Assembly: GCF_040545335.1 (NCBI RefSeq)
Contig: NZ_JBEPLU010000005.1
Location: 21,310-85,309 of the forward strand
DNA length: 64,000 nucleotides
From: Phenylobacterium koreense
Lineage (GTDB): Bacteria; Pseudomonadota; Alphaproteobacteria; Caulobacterales; Caulobacteraceae
Reading direction: 5' to 3'
Below are positions 44,281 to 53,386 of the stretch, piece after piece (the stretch's first letter is position 1; the number at the start of each line of letters is the position of its first letter). The translations under genes and the position numbers were made by a program. A model generated the notes under the pieces. That model worked only from the letters and a program-made list of their open reading frames with translations. It was not told where the DNA came from and searched no databases.

Positions 44281-46563
44281 ATGGGCGAGTACCGCGGCTA
44301 CTGGTGGACACTCATCGTCATTCTGACGGTGACTTTCGGAATTCTCGGTTTCGCGGGCGTTGAGGTCTATCGGCAGGCGCCGCCGATCCCCGAGCGGGTC
44401 GTCACCGACACGGGCGCGCCAGTCATGACCGGCGACGACATCCTCCAGGGCCAGTCCGCCTGGCAGAGCGCTGGCGGGATGCAGGTCGGTTCGATCTGGG
44501 GACATGGGGCCTATCAGGCGCCCGACTGGTCCGCCGACTGGCTGCACCGCGAACTCGTCGCTTGGCTGGAACTCGCCGCACGCGAGCAGCACGGCAGGCC
44601 GTTCGACGCCCTTTCGGAGGAACAGAAGGCGGCGCTGACCTACCAGCTCAAGCGCGAGTATCGGCGCAACAGCCTCCAGTCCGGGACGCTCGTGCTGTCC
44701 GAACGCCGCGCCAAGGCGATCGAGCAGACCGCGAGCCACTACGAACAGCTCTTCGGCGACGCCCCCGCGCTGCGCGCGATGCGCGACAACTACGCGATGA
44801 AGGAGAACACGCTGGCCGATCCCGCGCGGCGGGAGGCCTTGACCCATTTCCTCTTCTGGACGGCCTGGGCGGCGGCGACCGAGCGCCCGGGCATGGTGGC
44901 GACCTACACGAACAACTGGCCGCCCGAGCCGCTGATCGGCAATCACCCGACCACCGAGAACGTGCTCTGGTCGCTGGCCTGCGTGGTCATCCTGATCGCC
45001 GGGATCGGCGGGCTGATCTGGGGCTGGTCGTTCCTGCGCCGCCACGACGAGACGCCGGTGGCGCCGCTGGCGAGCGATCCGCTTGGCGGCGGCGCGCTGA
45101 CGCCATCCCAGCGCGCGCTCGGCAAGTACGTGTTCCTGGTCCTGGCGCTGTTCATCTTCCAGGTGTTCATCGGCGGGCTCACTGCGCACTACACCATTGA
45201 AGGCCAGGGCTTCTATGGCGTCGATCTGTCTCAGATCCTGCCCTACTCGCTCGCGCGGACCTGGCATCTGCAGAGCGCCGTCCTGTGGATCGCGACGGCG
45301 TTCCTGGCGACTGGCCTCTTTCTTGCGCCGCTGATCAATGGGGGCGCCGATCCGCGCTATCAGAAACTCGGCGTGGACGTGCTTTTCTGGGCGCTGATCC
45401 TGGTGGTCGTGGGTGCGTTCGCCGGCAACTATCTCGCCATCGCCCAGCTTATGCCGCCGCAGTGGAACTTCTGGTTCGGCCATCAGGGATACGAGTTCCT
45501 CGACCTTGGCCGGGTCTGGCAGTTGGCGCTGTTCGGCGGGCTCTGCTTCTGGCTCGTTCTCATGCTGCGGGCCATGGTTCCCGCCATCCGCGTCGGCGGC
45601 GACAAGAACCTGCTGGCTCTCCTGTGCGTCTCCACCGTGGCGATCGGGCTCTTCTACGGCTCGGGACTCTTCTACGGAGAGCGCAGCAACATCACGGTGA
45701 TGGAGTACTGGCGCTGGTGGGTGGTGCACCTGTGGGTTGAGGGCATCTTCGAGGTGTTTGCGACCGCCGCGCTCGCCTTCGTCTTCGCCGCCCTGGGGCT
45801 CGTCTCTCGGCGCACGGCGACCGCGGCGAGCCTGGCTTCGGCCTCGCTGTTCATGATCGGCGGCGTGCCCGGCACCTTCCACCATCTCTACTTCTCCGGC
45901 ACCACGACCCCGATCATGGCCATCGGAGCGGCGTTCAGCGCGCTCGAAGTCGTGCCCCTGGCCGTGCTGGGCTATGAGGCCTGGGAACGCTGGAGCTATC
46001 GACGGACCGCGCCCTGGATGCAGGACCTGCGCTGGCCACTGGCGTTCTTCGTCGCCGTGGCGTTCTGGAACATGCTGGGCGCCGGGGTCTTCGGCTTCAT
46101 GATCAACACACCGGTGGCGCTCTTCTATCTCCAGGGGCTCAACACCACCGCGGTGCACGCGCACGCGGCGCTGTTCGGAGTCTATGGCTTCCTGGCGCTG
46201 GGCTTCACCTTCATGGTGCTCCGCTACATCCGCCCGCAGGTTCAGTTGAACGAGGGGCTGATGCGCGTCGGGTTCTGGGCGCTCAACGGCGGGCTGGTGC
46301 TGATGATCTTCACCAGCCTGCTGCCGGTCGGGATGTTCCAGTTCCAGGCGAGCGTAAGCACCGGCATGTGGTATGCGCGCAGCGACGCCTTCCTGCAGCA
46401 GGGTTTCCTGGAAACCCTTAGGTGGATCCGGACTTTCGGCGACGTGGTTTTCATCTGCGGCGCCGTCGCTCTGGCATGGCAGGCCGTGGTGCTGGGCCTC
46501 TGGGGCCGAGGCCGCGGAGACGTATCGCCGGCGCCGAAGCCCGCGGCTTCTCCAGCGGAATAG
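44281..46563 (+). CDS. norZ: Quinol-dependent nitric oxide reductase (qNOR)
   Basis: 760 residues from the ATG at 44281. One N-terminal helix and a cytochrome c-like periplasmic domain lacking any CxxCH heme motif (DDILQGQSAWQSAGG) precede a NorB domain of about thirteen helices. NorB signatures include WWVVHLWVEGIFEVFATAALAFV and the FeB ligands GVPGTFHHLYFSGTTTPI. With no NorC gene present, electrons must come from quinol. It reduces NO to N2O, usually for detoxification where no nir or nos genes are near. No NsrR or NorR consensus was recognised upstream. Confidence 0.96.
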   Translation: MGEYRGYWWTLIVILTVTFGILGFAGVEVYRQAPPIPERVVTDTGAPVMTGDDILQGQSAWQSAGGMQVGSIWGHGAYQAPDWSADWLHRELVAWLELAAREQHGRPFDALSEEQKAALTYQLKREYRRNSLQSGTLVLSERRAKAIEQTASHYEQLFGDAPALRAMRDNYAMKENTLADPARREALTHFLFWTAWAAATERPGMVATYTNNWPPEPLIGNHPTTENVLWSLACVVILIAGIGGLIWGWSFLRRHDETPVAPLASDPLGGGALTPSQRALGKYVFLVLALFIFQVFIGGLTAHYTIEGQGFYGVDLSQILPYSLARTWHLQSAVLWIATAFLATGLFLAPLINGGADPRYQKLGVDVLFWALILVVVGAFAGNYLAIAQLMPPQWNFWFGHQGYEFLDLGRVWQLALFGGLCFWLVLMLRAMVPAIRVGGDKNLLALLCVSTVAIGLFYGSGLFYGERSNITVMEYWRWWVVHLWVEGIFEVFATAALAFVFAALGLVSRRTATAASLASASLFMIGGVPGTFHHLYFSGTTTPIMAIGAAFSALEVVPLAVLGYEAWERWSYRRTAPWMQDLRWPLAFFVAVAFWNMLGAGVFGFMINTPVALFYLQGLNTTAVHAHAALFGVYGFLALGFTFMVLRYIRPQVQLNEGLMRVGFWALNGGLVLMIFTSLLPVGMFQFQASVSTGMWYARSDAFLQQGFLETLRWIRTFGDVVFICGAVALAWQAVVLGLWGRGRGDVSPAPKPAASPAE

Positions 46564-46587
46564 GCGGCGCGTCCCAGGAGGTTGAGC

Positions 46588-47265
46588 GTGGCCACAATCA
46601 CCTTTCATTCTATGGCCGACAGCGCCTACCTCTGGACGGCGATGCAGGCCGCCGACGAGAAGGGCGTGGACTATGAGCTGGTTCCCCTGGAGCTGGGCTC
46701 GCCCGAGCATCTCGCCCTGAACCCGTTCGGCAAGATGCCCGTGCTCCAGCACGGCGATGTCGTCCTCTATGAGACGCTGGCGATAACCCACTATATCGAC
46801 CGCGCGTTCGCCGGCCCGTCGCTGCAGCCGGCCGATCCGCTGGGCCAGGCCGAGGTCCTGCGTTGGATCAGCATCGTGAACGCCTACGTCTTCCCGACCA
46901 TGAACCGCTTCATGAAGGAGCGCCTTGTGCGGCCGGCCTGGGGATTCCCGTCGGACGAGGCGTTCCTGGCCGGCGCCCAAGCGCCGCTGGGCCTGCAGAT
47001 GCGCCTGATCGGCGAGGCGGTCGCGGACGGCCGCTACCTGGCTGGTCCGGAGTTCACCCTGGCCGACAGCTTCCTGTTCCCGCACCTGCTCTTCTTCGGC
47101 CGCACTCCGGAGGGGGCCGCGCTCCTCGCACGCAACCCGGCGGCCGCCGACTGGCTCGCCCGAATGCAGTCGCGCCCGAGCTACGCCAAGAGCCCCATGA
47201 GCCAGTCATTCGAGATGTTCCAGCATATCGCCGTCCCCACCACGATGCTCTGGGAGCCGGAATAA
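46588..47265 (+). CDS. Glutathione S-transferase family protein
   Basis: 225 residues from the GTG at 46588 with AGGAGG 6 nt upstream (TTG at 46582 is too close). The thioredoxin-like domain has NPFGKMPVLQHGDVVLYETLAITHYI, and the C-terminal helical domain has FTLADSFLFPHLLFFG. The class is not assignable. It follows norZ by 24 nt on the same strand, so co-transcription is likely. A link to S-nitrosoglutathione or electrophile handling is inference. Confidence 0.9.
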   Translation: MATITFHSMADSAYLWTAMQAADEKGVDYELVPLELGSPEHLALNPFGKMPVLQHGDVVLYETLAITHYIDRAFAGPSLQPADPLGQAEVLRWISIVNAYVFPTMNRFMKERLVRPAWGFPSDEAFLAGAQAPLGLQMRLIGEAVADGRYLAGPEFTLADSFLFPHLLFFGRTPEGAALLARNPAAADWLARMQSRPSYAKSPMSQSFEMFQHIAVPTTMLWEPE

Positions 47266-47335
47266 GCGCCGTTGGCGCCTCAACGCTTGTGCGACATGAA
47301 TATCCCGACTGTCGCTGCACTCCGGAGAGGCGCGC

Positions 47336-48964
47336 GTGCCAACGGTGATTTCGGTTCTCGGCGGCGTCGGCCTGTTCCTTCTCGGCATGAGCGTCATGAC
47401 CGGGGGATTGAAGGCCCTGGCCGGGACTAAGCTGCGCGCGACCCTGGGCAAGGCGGCGGCGACCCCGCTGTCGGGCACCTTCTGGGGCGCCTTCATCACA
47501 TTGCTGGTGCAGTCGTCGAGCGCCACGACGATGACCACCATCGGCCTGGTGAGCGCCGGGCTGCTGACCTTCGCCCAGGGCCTGGCTCTGGTCTTCGGGG
47601 CCAACATCGGCACGACGGGAACGGGATGGCTCATCGCCTTGATCGGCGTGCGCGTCTCGCTGACGGCGGCCGCCCTGCCGATGATCTTCGCGGGCGCCCT
47701 GCTCACGCTCCTGGGCCGCGGTCGGGTGTCGGCGGCGGGATCGGCGCTGGCCGGCTTCGCCCTCGTGCTGTTCGGGCTGACCACCTTGCAGCAGGGGATG
47801 AGCGGACTGGCCGAGCAACTTCACCCCGCCGACCTGCCGGCCGTCTACGGCGCGGGCGTCAGTTGGTGGTCGAGCCTGCTGGGCGTGCTGGCCCTGATCG
47901 TGACCGGCCTTGCAATGACGGCGGTGATGCAGTCGTCGACCGCGGCCATCGCGGTGACCCTCTCGGCCCACTTTGCAGGCGCGGTCGGGCTCGACCAGGC
48001 CTGCGCGCTGATCATCGGCCAGAACATCGGCACCGCGACGAGTTCGGCCCTCGCGGCGATCGGCGCCAGCAGCACCGCCAAGCGCCTGGCGCTGGCCTAT
48101 GTGCTCTTCAAGCTGATCGCCGCGGTGATCGCCCTGGCGCTGTTTCCGATCACCACGCCCCTGCTCCTGCAAGCCGCGAAAGGGGTCGATGGCGTCACCC
48201 TGCTGGCGGGTTATCACACGGCCTATAACGTCATCGGCGTTGCTGTGCTTTTGCCGCTCATCGACAGGTTTACTGCGATTGTCGAGAGAATCCTGCCGGA
48301 ACGAGGCTCGCCGCTGACCAGGTGCCTCGACCGAGCGGCGCTGGCGACGCCGATTGCGGCCGAGGAAGCCGTCCGCCGCACGGTCGCCCGTTCGCTCGGC
48401 GCAATGTGCGGATCGATCGACGGAGCCATCACCACCGGAGCGGATATCGCCCGGCTCGAGAGGGCCAGCGACGCCCTTCGCCAGGCTAGGGAGTTCATGT
48501 CGGAGGCGAGCGGCCCGCCGGACTCGGACGAGGAGGAGGACCGCCTCACGCGCACCCTCTATGCTCTGGACTACACGTCTCGCCTGGCCGAGGTCGCGAG
48601 CGAGGCCGGCCAACTGGCGCCGGCCTCTGGCGGGCCGGACGACCTGCGCGCCAGGGAGCTCTGCGGCGAGGCGATGCGGAACGCCGCCCTCGTGGCCGAC
48701 GAAATCGGGACCCTGCCGGGCGACGCCGATCAGGCCGTCCCGATCGGCGAGGCCGCCGCCGCGCAGGCCATGACCCAACTCGAGCATTGCGCAGGCGCGC
48801 TGCGCGACCTGCAGAAAACACACCGCCAGCAGGTGCTCGGCTCGGTCGCCAGCGGCGCGATGAGCGCGGACGGGGCGATCGCCCGGGTCGACGCGGTCAG
48901 GCGCCTCGAAGCCCTCGCCTACAACGCCTGGCGCTCAGCCGCGCACCTGGTCGAGCACGACTGA
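47336..48964 (+). CDS. Na+/Pi-cotransporter family (NptA-like) membrane protein
   Basis: 542 residues from a GTG with GGAGAGG upstream. Two internally repeated halves each carry the family motif: [15 protein letters not shown] and [13 protein letters not shown], with [12 protein letters not shown] and [12 protein letters not shown] nearby. Some eight to ten hydrophobic helices precede a soluble PhoU-like C-terminal part (from about residue 320). It probably moves or exports phosphate with sodium. It follows the GST gene and ends before the ABC operon. Confidence 0.93.
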   Translation: MPTVISVLGGVGLFLLGMSVMTGGLKALAGTKLRATLGKAAATPLSGTFWGAFITLLVQSSSATTMTTIGLVSAGLLTFAQGLALVFGANIGTTGTGWLIALIGVRVSLTAAALPMIFAGALLTLLGRGRVSAAGSALAGFALVLFGLTTLQQGMSGLAEQLHPADLPAVYGAGVSWWSSLLGVLALIVTGLAMTAVMQSSTAAIAVTLSAHFAGAVGLDQACALIIGQNIGTATSSALAAIGASSTAKRLALAYVLFKLIAAVIALALFPITTPLLLQAAKGVDGVTLLAGYHTAYNVIGVAVLLPLIDRFTAIVERILPERGSPLTRCLDRAALATPIAAEEAVRRTVARSLGAMCGSIDGAITTGADIARLERASDALRQAREFMSEASGPPDSDEEEDRLTRTLYALDYTSRLAEVASEAGQLAPASGGPDDLRARELCGEAMRNAALVADEIGTLPGDADQAVPIGEAAAAQAMTQLEHCAGALRDLQKTHRQQVLGSVASGAMSADGAIARVDAVRRLEALAYNAWRSAAHLVEHD

Positions 48965-48979
48965 CGCCGCGATCGCGAC

Positions 48980-48999
48980 GAATTGCCGAAATGCAATTC
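48980..48999. promoter_or_regulatory. Perfect inverted repeat upstream of the ABC efflux operon
   Basis: GAATTGC at 48980-48986 and GCAATTC at 48993-48999, 7-base arms around a 6-nt spacer. It sits 15 nt after the Na/Pi gene stop and about 95 nt before the likely ABC ATPase start. A dimeric regulator could bind here. Confidence 0.5.
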
Positions 49000-49094
49000 C
49001 CAGAGGTATGAGTCTGGACGCGTACACTCTGGGGCGATCGTATGTTCCTTCCCGGCCGAGAGACCGTCGCCGCGCGTGGGCGCATCGCCGCGAC

Positions 49095-49823
49095 ATGACC
49101 CGGCCGCAGCATCAGGTTCACGACTTCGCTTACCGCATCGAAGGCCTCACCAAGGTCTATGGCGATGGGCCGGCCGCGGTTCATGCGTTGCGCGGCGTCG
49201 ACCTGACCATCCCGGCCGGCGAGATCGTCGTCCTGCTCGGCCCGTCGGGCAGCGGCAAGTCCACCCTGCTGAACATCATCGGCGGACTGGACCGGGGGAC
49301 CGACGGCAAGGTCTGGTTCGGCGACCAGGAGCTGAGCGCGATGAGCGACAGCGAACTGACCCGCTATCGCCGCGACAATGTCGGCTTCGTGTTCCAATTC
49401 TACAACCTGATGCCGAGCCTCACGGCGCGCGAGAACGTCGAGCTCGCGACCGAGATCGCCGAGGATCCGATGCCCCCCGACGAGGCCCTGGCGTTGGTCG
49501 GCCTGCGCGAGCGGATCGACCATTTCCCAGCCCAGCTCTCAGGCGGCGAACAGCAGCGTGTCGCCATCGCGCGGGCGGTCGCCAAGCGCCCGAACATCCT
49601 GTTCTGCGACGAACCCACCGGCGCTCTGGACAGCGTGACGGGTCGCGCGGTGCTGAAGACTCTGAAGGACGTCAACGAGACCCTGGGCTCCACCGTCATG
49701 ATCGTTACGCACGCCGCAGCGACGGCTGGCATGGCGCACCGGGTCATCTACTTCGCCGATGGCGGGATCTCGCGGATCGAGGAAAACGCGACCCGCCTGA
49801 CGCCCGACGAGATCGAGTGGTGA
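49095..49823 (+). CDS. ABC transporter ATP-binding protein (LolD/MacB type)
   Basis: 242 residues from the ATG at 49095; an upstream ATG at 49008 has AGAGG only one base away and would add a 29-residue arginine-rich tail, so the start is uncertain. Walker A is [12 protein letters not shown], the Q-loop lies in [18 protein letters not shown], signature [14 protein letters not shown], Walker [14 protein letters not shown], and H-loop VTHAA. It energises the FtsX-type permease encoded next. Confidence 0.93.
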   Translation: MTRPQHQVHDFAYRIEGLTKVYGDGPAAVHALRGVDLTIPAGEIVVLLGPSGSGKSTLLNIIGGLDRGTDGKVWFGDQELSAMSDSELTRYRRDNVGFVFQFYNLMPSLTARENVELATEIAEDPMPPDEALALVGLRERIDHFPAQLSGGEQQRVAIARAVAKRPNILFCDEPTGALDSVTGRAVLKTLKDVNETLGSTVMIVTHAAATAGMAHRVIYFADGGISRIEENATRLTPDEIEW

Positions 49824-49830
49824 CCGCGGC

Positions 49831-52194
49831 ATGAGTCCGCTGGACCGCAAGCTGCTGCGCGACATCTGGCGCATCAAGAGCCAGGCGGCGGCCATCGGCG
49901 TGGTCATCGCGGTCGGCGTGCTGATGCTGGTGATGATGAGCGGCCTCGTTTCCTCGCTCGAAGAAACGCGGCGCGCCTATTACGAACGCTATCGGCTCGC
50001 CGAGGTGTTCGCGCCGGTGACCCGCGCGCCCGAAAGCATGATCGACGAACTCGCCGACCTTCCGGGCGTCGCCGCGGCAGAAGGCCGGGTCGCCGGCGAT
50101 GCGCTGATCGACATCAAGGGGCTCTCCCTGCCGCTGCAGGCCCGCGTCGTGTCGCTTCCGGACTATGGCGCGCCGACCTTCAACGACGTCTTCCTCACCG
50201 ACGGACGACGGCCCGAGCCCGGCAATCGCGACGAAATCCTGTTGCTGACGAGCTTCGCCCGCGCACACGGCATCAAGCCGGGGCAGAACCTCCGGGTCAC
50301 GATCCGCGGGGCGCAGCGCGAGCTGCGCGTGGTCGGCCTCGCCCAGTCGCCGGAGTTTCTTTACCTCACCCCGCCCGGCGAGATCGCGCCCGACGATTCC
50401 CGGTTCGCGGTGGTCTGGATGGGCCGCGCGACCGCGCAGGCCGCCTACGACATGGAGGGCGCGTTCAACGAAGCCCTGCTGTCCCTCGCCCGCGGCGCCC
50501 GCGAGAAGGCCGTGCTCGATGCGGTGAATCGCAGGCTTGAACGCTTCGGCGGGCTGGGCGCCTATGGGCGCGAGGACCACCTCTCCGATCGCTATGTCAG
50601 CGAGGAGATCCGGGGGCTGCGGAGTATGAGCGCGGTCGCGCCGCCGATCTTCCTAGGGGTCGCCGCGTTCCTTCTGCACATCGTCGTGGCCCGCATGGTG
50701 CAGGCTGAGCGCGGGCAGATCGGATTGATGAAGGCGTTCGGCTACACCAACCTCGAGGTCGGCGCCCACTACCTCAAACTGGTCCTCATCATCGCAATCG
50801 GCGGGGCGATCGCCGGTTGCCTGGCCGGCATAGCGGCGGGGCGGGCGATGGTCGGCGTCTACCTCGAGTACTACAAATTCCCCTTCCTGGTGTTCGAGGT
50901 CAGGCCCTCGTCGTTCGTCATGGGTTTCGTGATCAGCACCCTTTCGGCCTCGGCGGGCGGCCTCCTGGTCCTGCGCAACATCTTCGCCTTGACGCCGGCC
51001 GCCGCGATGCGCCCCCCCGCCCCCGCAGACTACAGCCGCACCGGCCACATCGCAGACGCGCTGGCAGAGCGCCTCGACCAGCCGAGCCGCATGGTCCTGC
51101 GCCGGCTGATGCGCCAGCCGGGACGTATGGCCGGGGCGGTGATGGGCATCGCCGCGGGCATGGCGATCTCCGCCGCAATGACCGGGATCATGTCCGGCTT
51201 CGATGAAACCATGGATCTCAACTTCAACTTCGTCGATCGGAGCGACGCCACGATCGCCTTCGTCAATCCCACGTCGGACAAGACGATCCTGGAATTGCAG
51301 CGCATGCCCGGGGTCATCGCCGTCGAGCCCGTCCGGAATGTGCAGGCGGTGCTTCGCAACGGGCTGAAGAGCCATCGCGGGACGGTGGAGGGCCGCGTAC
51401 CCGATCCGCGCCTGAACCGCGCCCTGGACACGAACCTTCGGGCCATGACCATGCGCAAGGAAGGCGTGATCCTGGCGGCCTCGCTGGCCAGGAAGCTCGA
51501 CATCGAGCCGGGTCAGATGCTGACCGTGGAGGTGCGGGAGGGCCGCCGTCCCGTGCTGCAGATACCGGTCATCGGCGTCACCGAGAGCCTGCTCGGCTCG
51601 CCCGCCTATATGGAGCTCGACGCCCTCAACCGCGCCTTGCGCGAACCTGGCCGCGTGTCGGGCGCCTCCCTGAAGATCGACACGGCCAGAAGCGCCGAAC
51701 TCCATCAGCGGCTGAAAAACATGCCGGCCGTCGCCGGGGTCAGCCTGAAAAGCGACGCGCGAGAATCCTTCCGGCGGCTGATGGACAGCGGCGCAGGGGC
51801 GATGCGTTACGTCATGGCGGCCATCGCCTTCATCATCACCTTTGGCATCGTCTACAATTCCGCACGGATCGCGCAGGCGGAGTGCGAACGCGACCTGGCC
51901 AGCCTGCGCGTCATCGGCTTTTCCAAATGGGAGGCGGCCTTCGTCCTCCTGGGCGAACTCGCGGTCGTGGCGCTGGTCGCGCTGCCAGCAGGCGCCCTGC
52001 TCGGCTACGCCCTGGCTTTCGCGCTGGCGGCCGGCTTCAGCAGCGACCTCTACCAGATCCCCGTCACCTATGGGCGCGGCGACGTCGGAATCGCCACCCT
52101 GGCCGTACTGGCCGCAGCGCTGCTGTCGGGATGGCTGGTGAAACGCGACATCGACCGAACCGACCTCATCGTCGCCCTCAAGACCCGAGACTAG
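49831..52194 (+). CDS. FtsX-type ABC permease (MacB/DevC-like)
   Basis: 787 residues with two FtsX modules. The N-terminal helix (AAIGVVIAVGVLMLVMMSGLV) precedes a large periplasmic domain. Two sets of three helices follow (around residues 265-385 and 650-775), with a second periplasmic domain between. Sequence like LMKAFGYTNLEVGAHYLKLVL is typical of FtsX. It lies 8 nt after the ATPase gene and 4 nt before the adaptor gene, so all are one operon. Confidence 0.93.
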   Translation: MSPLDRKLLRDIWRIKSQAAAIGVVIAVGVLMLVMMSGLVSSLEETRRAYYERYRLAEVFAPVTRAPESMIDELADLPGVAAAEGRVAGDALIDIKGLSLPLQARVVSLPDYGAPTFNDVFLTDGRRPEPGNRDEILLLTSFARAHGIKPGQNLRVTIRGAQRELRVVGLAQSPEFLYLTPPGEIAPDDSRFAVVWMGRATAQAAYDMEGAFNEALLSLARGAREKAVLDAVNRRLERFGGLGAYGREDHLSDRYVSEEIRGLRSMSAVAPPIFLGVAAFLLHIVVARMVQAERGQIGLMKAFGYTNLEVGAHYLKLVLIIAIGGAIAGCLAGIAAGRAMVGVYLEYYKFPFLVFEVRPSSFVMGFVISTLSASAGGLLVLRNIFALTPAAAMRPPAPADYSRTGHIADALAERLDQPSRMVLRRLMRQPGRMAGAVMGIAAGMAISAAMTGIMSGFDETMDLNFNFVDRSDATIAFVNPTSDKTILELQRMPGVIAVEPVRNVQAVLRNGLKSHRGTVEGRVPDPRLNRALDTNLRAMTMRKEGVILAASLARKLDIEPGQMLTVEVREGRRPVLQIPVIGVTESLLGSPAYMELDALNRALREPGRVSGASLKIDTARSAELHQRLKNMPAVAGVSLKSDARESFRRLMDSGAGAMRYVMAAIAFIITFGIVYNSARIAQAECERDLASLRVIGFSKWEAAFVLLGELAVVALVALPAGALLGYALAFALAAGFSSDLYQIPVTYGRGDVGIATLAVLAAALLSGWLVKRDIDRTDLIVALKTRD

Positions 52195-52197
52195 CCG

Positions 52198-53382
52198 ATG
52201 GCCCGGAAGAAGAACTCACGCCTCTATCTCACCCTGGGCGGCGCAGCCTTGATCCTTGGGTTCATCGTCTTCGCCTTCTGGCCGCGCGCGACCATGGTCG
52301 ATATCGGCGCAGTCACCCAGGGACCGATGCAGCTCACGATCGACGAGGAGGGGCGCACCCGGGTCCAGGACAGCTATGTCGTCTCCGCTCCGTCCGCAGG
52401 CCGCCTGCGGCGCGTGGAGGTTCAGGCGGGCGATCGGGTGGTCGGTGGCCAAACGATCGTCGCGCGCCTGCTGCCGGCCCCGCTCGATCCCCGCGCCCGC
52501 GCCCAGGCCGCCGCTGGCGTGGACGCCGCCGCCGCCGCCCTGCGCGCCGCGCAGGAAGACGCCGAGCGGGCGGTAGCGGACAAGAAGCTGGCCGACGCCA
52601 ACCTGGCGCGCGAGCAGCGCCTTTGGGAGCTCAACTCGACCAGCCGCGACGCATTCGAGACCGCAAGGCGTGACGCCGCCAGCGCCGCTGCATCCGCCCG
52701 CGCGGGCCAGGCCGGGATAGAGGCCAGGCGCGCAGAACTGGAGCGCGCGCGCGCCGAGCTGTCAGGCGGCGGGTCCGGCATCGACATCCGCGCGCCGGCC
52801 TCGGGACGGGTGCTGAAGGTGACGCAGGAAAGCGAGGCGACCCTGGCCTCCGGCGCGCCGATCATGGAAATCGGCGACACCGGGGGTGGGCTTGAGGTGC
52901 TGGTCGAACTGCTCTCGACGGACGCCGTCCAGGTCGCACCGGGCGCGGCCGTAACCATCGAGGACTGGGGCGGACCAGGTTCTCTGAAGGGGGTCGTCAC
53001 ACGCATCGAACCCCAGGGCTTCACCAAGACCTCGGCCCTCGGCGTGGAGGAGCAGAGGGTCAACACCATCGTCCGGCTGGCCGACGCGACGCCAGCTCGG
53101 GGCAGCCTGGGCAGCGGCTTTCGCGTGGAGGCGCGCATCGTCGTCTGGCAAGATCAGGATGCGATCATCGTCCCCTCCAGCGCGCTCTTCAGGGAGCAGA
53201 GCGACTGGGCGGTCTTCGTTGTCGACGGCGGCAGGGCGAAACGCCGCTTGGTCCGGATCGGCCGTAACAACGGCGCCCAGGCGGAGGTTCTCCAAGGACT
53301 CCGGAAGAGCGAGCAGGTCATCCTCTACCCCGCCGCCGACCTGACCGACGGCGCCCGCGTCAGACAACGAAAGGCCGAGTGA
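52198..53382 (+). CDS. HlyD-family periplasmic adaptor
   Basis: 394 residues. One N-terminal membrane helix (LYLTLGGAALILGFIVFAFW) anchors it. Biotinyl-lipoyl halves flank a helical hairpin rich in Ala and Arg (about residues 100-185; LEEARR-like heptads in AQAAAGVDAAAAALRAAQEDAERAVADKK), then a beta-barrel domain. It bridges the permease and an outer-membrane channel. The ATG follows the permease stop by 3 nt. Confidence 0.92.
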   Translation: MARKKNSRLYLTLGGAALILGFIVFAFWPRATMVDIGAVTQGPMQLTIDEEGRTRVQDSYVVSAPSAGRLRRVEVQAGDRVVGGQTIVARLLPAPLDPRARAQAAAGVDAAAAALRAAQEDAERAVADKKLADANLAREQRLWELNSTSRDAFETARRDAASAAASARAGQAGIEARRAELERARAELSGGGSGIDIRAPASGRVLKVTQESEATLASGAPIMEIGDTGGGLEVLVELLSTDAVQVAPGAAVTIEDWGGPGSLKGVVTRIEPQGFTKTSALGVEEQRVNTIVRLADATPARGSLGSGFRVEARIVVWQDQDAIIVPSSALFREQSDWAVFVVDGGRAKRRLVRIGRNNGAQAEVLQGLRKSEQVILYPAADLTDGARVRQRKAE

Positions 53383-53386
53383 GGGC

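Noticed and set aside
44245..47085. Very long open frame (over 900 codons) on the minus strand opposite norZ and the GST gene
   Set aside because: It mirrors codon bias of the real plus-strand genes, is rich in Arg, Gly, His and Gln with no recognisable domain, and norZ is unambiguous.
47054..48823. Minus-strand open frame of about 590 codons opposite the Na/Pi-cotransporter gene
   Set aside because: Antisense to a clear multi-pass transporter with intact QSSS motifs; no domains.
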